DNA from: GCA-2712985 sp964515905
GTDB taxonomy: Bacteria; Pseudomonadota; Alphaproteobacteria; UBA7887
NCBI GenBank assembly: GCA_964515905.1
Contig: CAZEWK010000089.1
Span: 93,453-157,452 of the forward strand
Direction of reading: 5' to 3'
Length of the DNA stretch: 64,000 nucleotides
This document shows, piece by piece, positions 61,707-64,000 of the stretch. The translations under genes were made by a program, and so were the position numbers. How positions within the stretch are numbered: position 1 is the first letter of the stretch; the number at the start of each line of letters is the position of its first letter. The notes under the pieces were generated by a model. It had not been told where the DNA came from and searched no databases. It was given only the letters and a program-made list of their open reading frames with translations.

Positions 61707-62501
61707 ATGGTAAAACCGAAATCATTGGTGATTGAGCAATCGGCGGGCAGCAGTTCCAGACCCCGGCTTGCGACTGAAAATATGGGGCTTGTCATTCGAC
61801 ATATAGGGAAATCGTATAAGAAAAGGCCAGTATTAAGGGACGTCAGCCTTCGAGTTCAAAGGGGCGAAGCTGTGGGACTCCTTGGCCCTAATGGGGCGGG
61901 AAAGACAACATGCTTTTACGTTATTACAGGATTAGTTTCGGCAGATTATGGTACTGTTGCAATAGATGGCCACGACATTTCGGGTCTCCCCATGTATCGC
62001 AGAGCAAGAGCGGGAATCGGTTATTTGCCACAAGAAGCGTCGATATTTCGGGGCATGTCTGTAGAAGATAATATTCGCGCAATCCTTGAAATAATCGAAC
62101 CAATCCACGAGCGCCGCGAAACCATGCTCGAGGATCTCCTGGCAGAATTTTCTGTCACCCACTTACGTCGAACTCCTGCGCTTGCGCTTTCTGGAGGAGA
62201 GCGACGACGAGTAGAGATAGCCCGGGCGTTAGCCTCTCAACCTAGTTTTATGTTGCTTGACGAACCTCTCGCCGGAATCGACCCAATTGCACTTGGAGAA
62301 ATTAGGACCCTAGTATCACATCTTAAGAACCGTGGCATGGGGGTGCTAATCACAGACCACAATGTTAGGGAGACGCTTGATATTGTCGATCGTGCCTATA
62401 TTCTGCACGAAGGCACTGTTCTTATGGATGGCTCGCCCGACGAAGTAGTATCCCACGATGGTGTTCGCGAAGTTTATTTGGGCGATCGATTCAGCCTTTA
62501 A
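61707..62501 (+). CDS. lptB: LPS export ABC transporter ATPase LptB
   Basis: A 264-residue ABC ATPase. Walker A is GLLGPNGAGKTTCFYVITGL (about 53-72), the Q loop YLPQEASIFRG, the signature LSGGERRRVEIARAL (about 160-174), Walker B FMLLDEPLAGIDP and the switch His in LITDHNVRETL. It drives the LptBFGC extractor. The first 28 residues are an extension ahead of the usual start; Met27 (61785) is an alternative start. Confidence 0.96.
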   Translation: MVKPKSLVIEQSAGSSSRPRLATENMGLVIRHIGKSYKKRPVLRDVSLRVQRGEAVGLLGPNGAGKTTCFYVITGLVSADYGTVAIDGHDISGLPMYRRARAGIGYLPQEASIFRGMSVEDNIRAILEIIEPIHERRETMLEDLLAEFSVTHLRRTPALALSGGERRRVEIARALASQPSFMLLDEPLAGIDPIALGEIRTLVSHLKNRGMGVLITDHNVRETLDIVDRAYILHEGTVLMDGSPDEVVSHDGVREVYLGDRFSL

Positions 62502-62509
62502 GGTGTCAG

Positions 62510-63994
62510 ATGATGGTTCCCGCGCAGAAACTCCAGCAACATGTTGCTCAGACTCTTTCGTTGACTCCTCAACTATGCCAGGCGATTAAACTTCTAGAGT
62601 ATACTAATATTCAACTCAACGAGTTCATTGAAGAGCAATTAACTGAAAATCCGTTTCTCGAATCTGAATGCTCAAATATCTCCTCAGAGCATGACAGTTT
62701 AGCTGCAGAAGATAAGCTTACTCGAGATCAAATGACTGGCGAAATTTCCAAAAACCTTCTTAAAGCCACCCACTCTTCTTCACAAAATACTAGAGATTTA
62801 GGCACACGTCCAAACTATGCTAAAGCGCTACAATTAGTCCAACGCTCTATCGTTGACCCCCAATATTCTGAGTCTATGGACTCACCTTTTGGGGTAGATA
62901 AAGGGACCTACCAGTATGGTAAATGCCTCAAATCCCATCTGAGAGAGCAGCTATCTTTTGGGATTAAAAATAGTGTTAAGAAATATCTCTGTTTGTATTT
63001 AATTGATTCTATTGATGAATCCGGATATCTGACAGAGGATATTTCAAGTATCGCGTCAAAAACCGACGCAACAGACCTACAGATCCAGGAAGCACTCTCC
63101 ATATTGCAAAACTTTGACCCCCCGGGGCTATTTGCTAGGGATTTACGGGAATGTTTACAGCTCCAAATAGAACGGTTAGACGCAGTTTCCTCGGCGACTG
63201 AGATACTATTAGACAACTTAATGCTGCTTGCACATGATGATTTGAATTCTTTGGTACTCTTATCCGGATTATCTAAGGAACAAATAATCAAAGCAGCGGT
63301 TTTAATCAAAGGTCTTGACCCAAAGCCGGGCCTACAATTTAACGCGGATGCAACATCAGTTATAGTACCTGATGTTTTCATTGGACTTTGTGATCAAGGA
63401 ACATGGTCCATTGAATTGAATAACCAGACCATCCATCACGTTGCAATCAATTCACAACATCGGGCCCAGGTACTACAAAAGGAACAAACCCCGGAAGAGG
63501 CACAATACGTCTCACAGCAGTTGCAACAAGCCAAATGGTTAATGCGGTCAATTGAGCAACGAACCAAAACTATACTAAAGGTAACAAAAGAAGTCGTTGA
63601 AGAACAAAGCGCGTTTCTGTCCTGTGATTCTCCATTTTTGAACCCACTTTCTATGAGGCAGATAGCAGACAGGGTTTCTGTCCATGAAAGTACTGTGAGC
63701 CGGGTTGTGGCCGGAAAATACATGTCTACCCCTCGCGGCACTATACTATTTCGGGATCTTTTCGCGTCTGCAATTTATTCAAAACATACAAATAAAACAT
63801 GCTCCGGCGCTGCAGTACGTCAGAGGATTAAGCAGCTAACCCTTGATGAAGACAAGACAAATGTATTAACGGATTCGCGAATCCAATCTATCCTGAAGAT
63901 TGAGGGCATTTGCGTGGCCCGCAGGACAATCGCAAAATACCGAGAAATTTTGAGAATTCCGTCCTCATCTAAAAGACGCCAAAAAAGACAGTAA
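62510..63994 (+). CDS. rpoN: RNA polymerase sigma-54 factor
   Basis: A 494-residue sigma-54. Region I is the Gln/Leu-rich activator-interaction segment (QKLQQHVAQTLSLTPQLCQA onward). The core-binding domain follows, with LQNFDPPGLFARDLRECLQLQ near 202-222, then the helix-turn-helix SMRQIADRVSVHESTVSRVV near 379-398, and finally the RpoN box ARRTIAKYRE near 473-482. It directs genes needing enhancer-binding activators, such as those for nitrogen use. It follows lptB by nine bases, the standard alphaproteobacterial order. Confidence 0.97.
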   Translation: MMVPAQKLQQHVAQTLSLTPQLCQAIKLLEYTNIQLNEFIEEQLTENPFLESECSNISSEHDSLAAEDKLTRDQMTGEISKNLLKATHSSSQNTRDLGTRPNYAKALQLVQRSIVDPQYSESMDSPFGVDKGTYQYGKCLKSHLREQLSFGIKNSVKKYLCLYLIDSIDESGYLTEDISSIASKTDATDLQIQEALSILQNFDPPGLFARDLRECLQLQIERLDAVSSATEILLDNLMLLAHDDLNSLVLLSGLSKEQIIKAAVLIKGLDPKPGLQFNADATSVIVPDVFIGLCDQGTWSIELNNQTIHHVAINSQHRAQVLQKEQTPEEAQYVSQQLQQAKWLMRSIEQRTKTILKVTKEVVEEQSAFLSCDSPFLNPLSMRQIADRVSVHESTVSRVVAGKYMSTPRGTILFRDLFASAIYSKHTNKTCSGAAVRQRIKQLTLDEDKTNVLTDSRIQSILKIEGICVARRTIAKYREILRIPSSSKRRQKRQ

Positions 63995-64000
63995 CCGCCC

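Overview
The window looks like chromosomal core sequence from an alphaproteobacterium, most like an uncultured marine Rhodospirillales-type lineage. This rests on gene order: ffs-dnaX-ybaB-recR, def-fmt-truA facing dapE, kdsB-pheA-nudC, thrS-infC-rpmI-rplT-pheS-pheT, and rnd-kdsD-lptC-lptA-lptB-rpoN. The KDO and Lpt genes show a Gram-negative outer membrane. Base composition is moderate with A+T slightly in excess by eye, genes are tightly packed, and I see no insertion sequence, prophage or CRISPR array.

Layout. 0-8 kb: truncated isocitrate-lyase/PEP-mutase family gene, transglutaminase-like protein, Bax-inhibitor-1 membrane protein, propionyl-CoA synthetase, two Nudix hydrolases, an alpha/beta hydrolase and an MFS exporter. 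8.1-8.4 kb: a tRNA-Thr(CGU) interrupted by a 230-nt group I intron. 8.6-15 kb: Sel1/SPOR protein, orphan ABC binding protein, def-fmt-truA, a membrane protein and dapE. 15-21 kb: a shortened EVE protein, a Rieske ferredoxin, acs, a small secreted Cys-rich protein, glpK and an enolase-superfamily dehydratase. 21-27.4 kb: osmC-recR-ybaB-dnaX-ffs, nudC, pheA, kdsB. 27.5-36.5 kb: membrane-anchored cytochrome c, the yejABEF peptide importer, a hydroxyacid reductase and an M17 aminopeptidase. 36.5-38 kb: a gene-poor stretch with a PAS/LOV remnant, a periplasmic glutathione peroxidase and tRNA-Ser. 38-47 kb: lepA and the translation operon. 47-56 kb: two glycosyltransferases, a hydrolase, an epimerase, queG, an MscS channel, a GST, uppP and an NDUFA9-like protein. 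56.3-58.5 kb: tRNA-Leu, a cupin, several very small ORFs and a hydrolase. 58.6-64 kb: rnd-kdsD-lptCAB-rpoN.

Functional themes. One is translation and its maturation: def, fmt, truA, queG, lepA, thrS, pheST, infC, L20, L35 and three tRNAs. Another is envelope building: kdsB, kdsD, lptCAB, uppP and the glycosyltransferases. A third is acyl-CoA, glycerol and peptide scavenging: acs, prpE, glpK, yejABEF and the aminopeptidase.

The most notable observations are the group I intron, whose guide sequence matches the anticodon of its host tRNA; an infC gene whose only usable start is AUA; an EVE protein with two in-frame internal losses; and a PAS/LOV domain relic.
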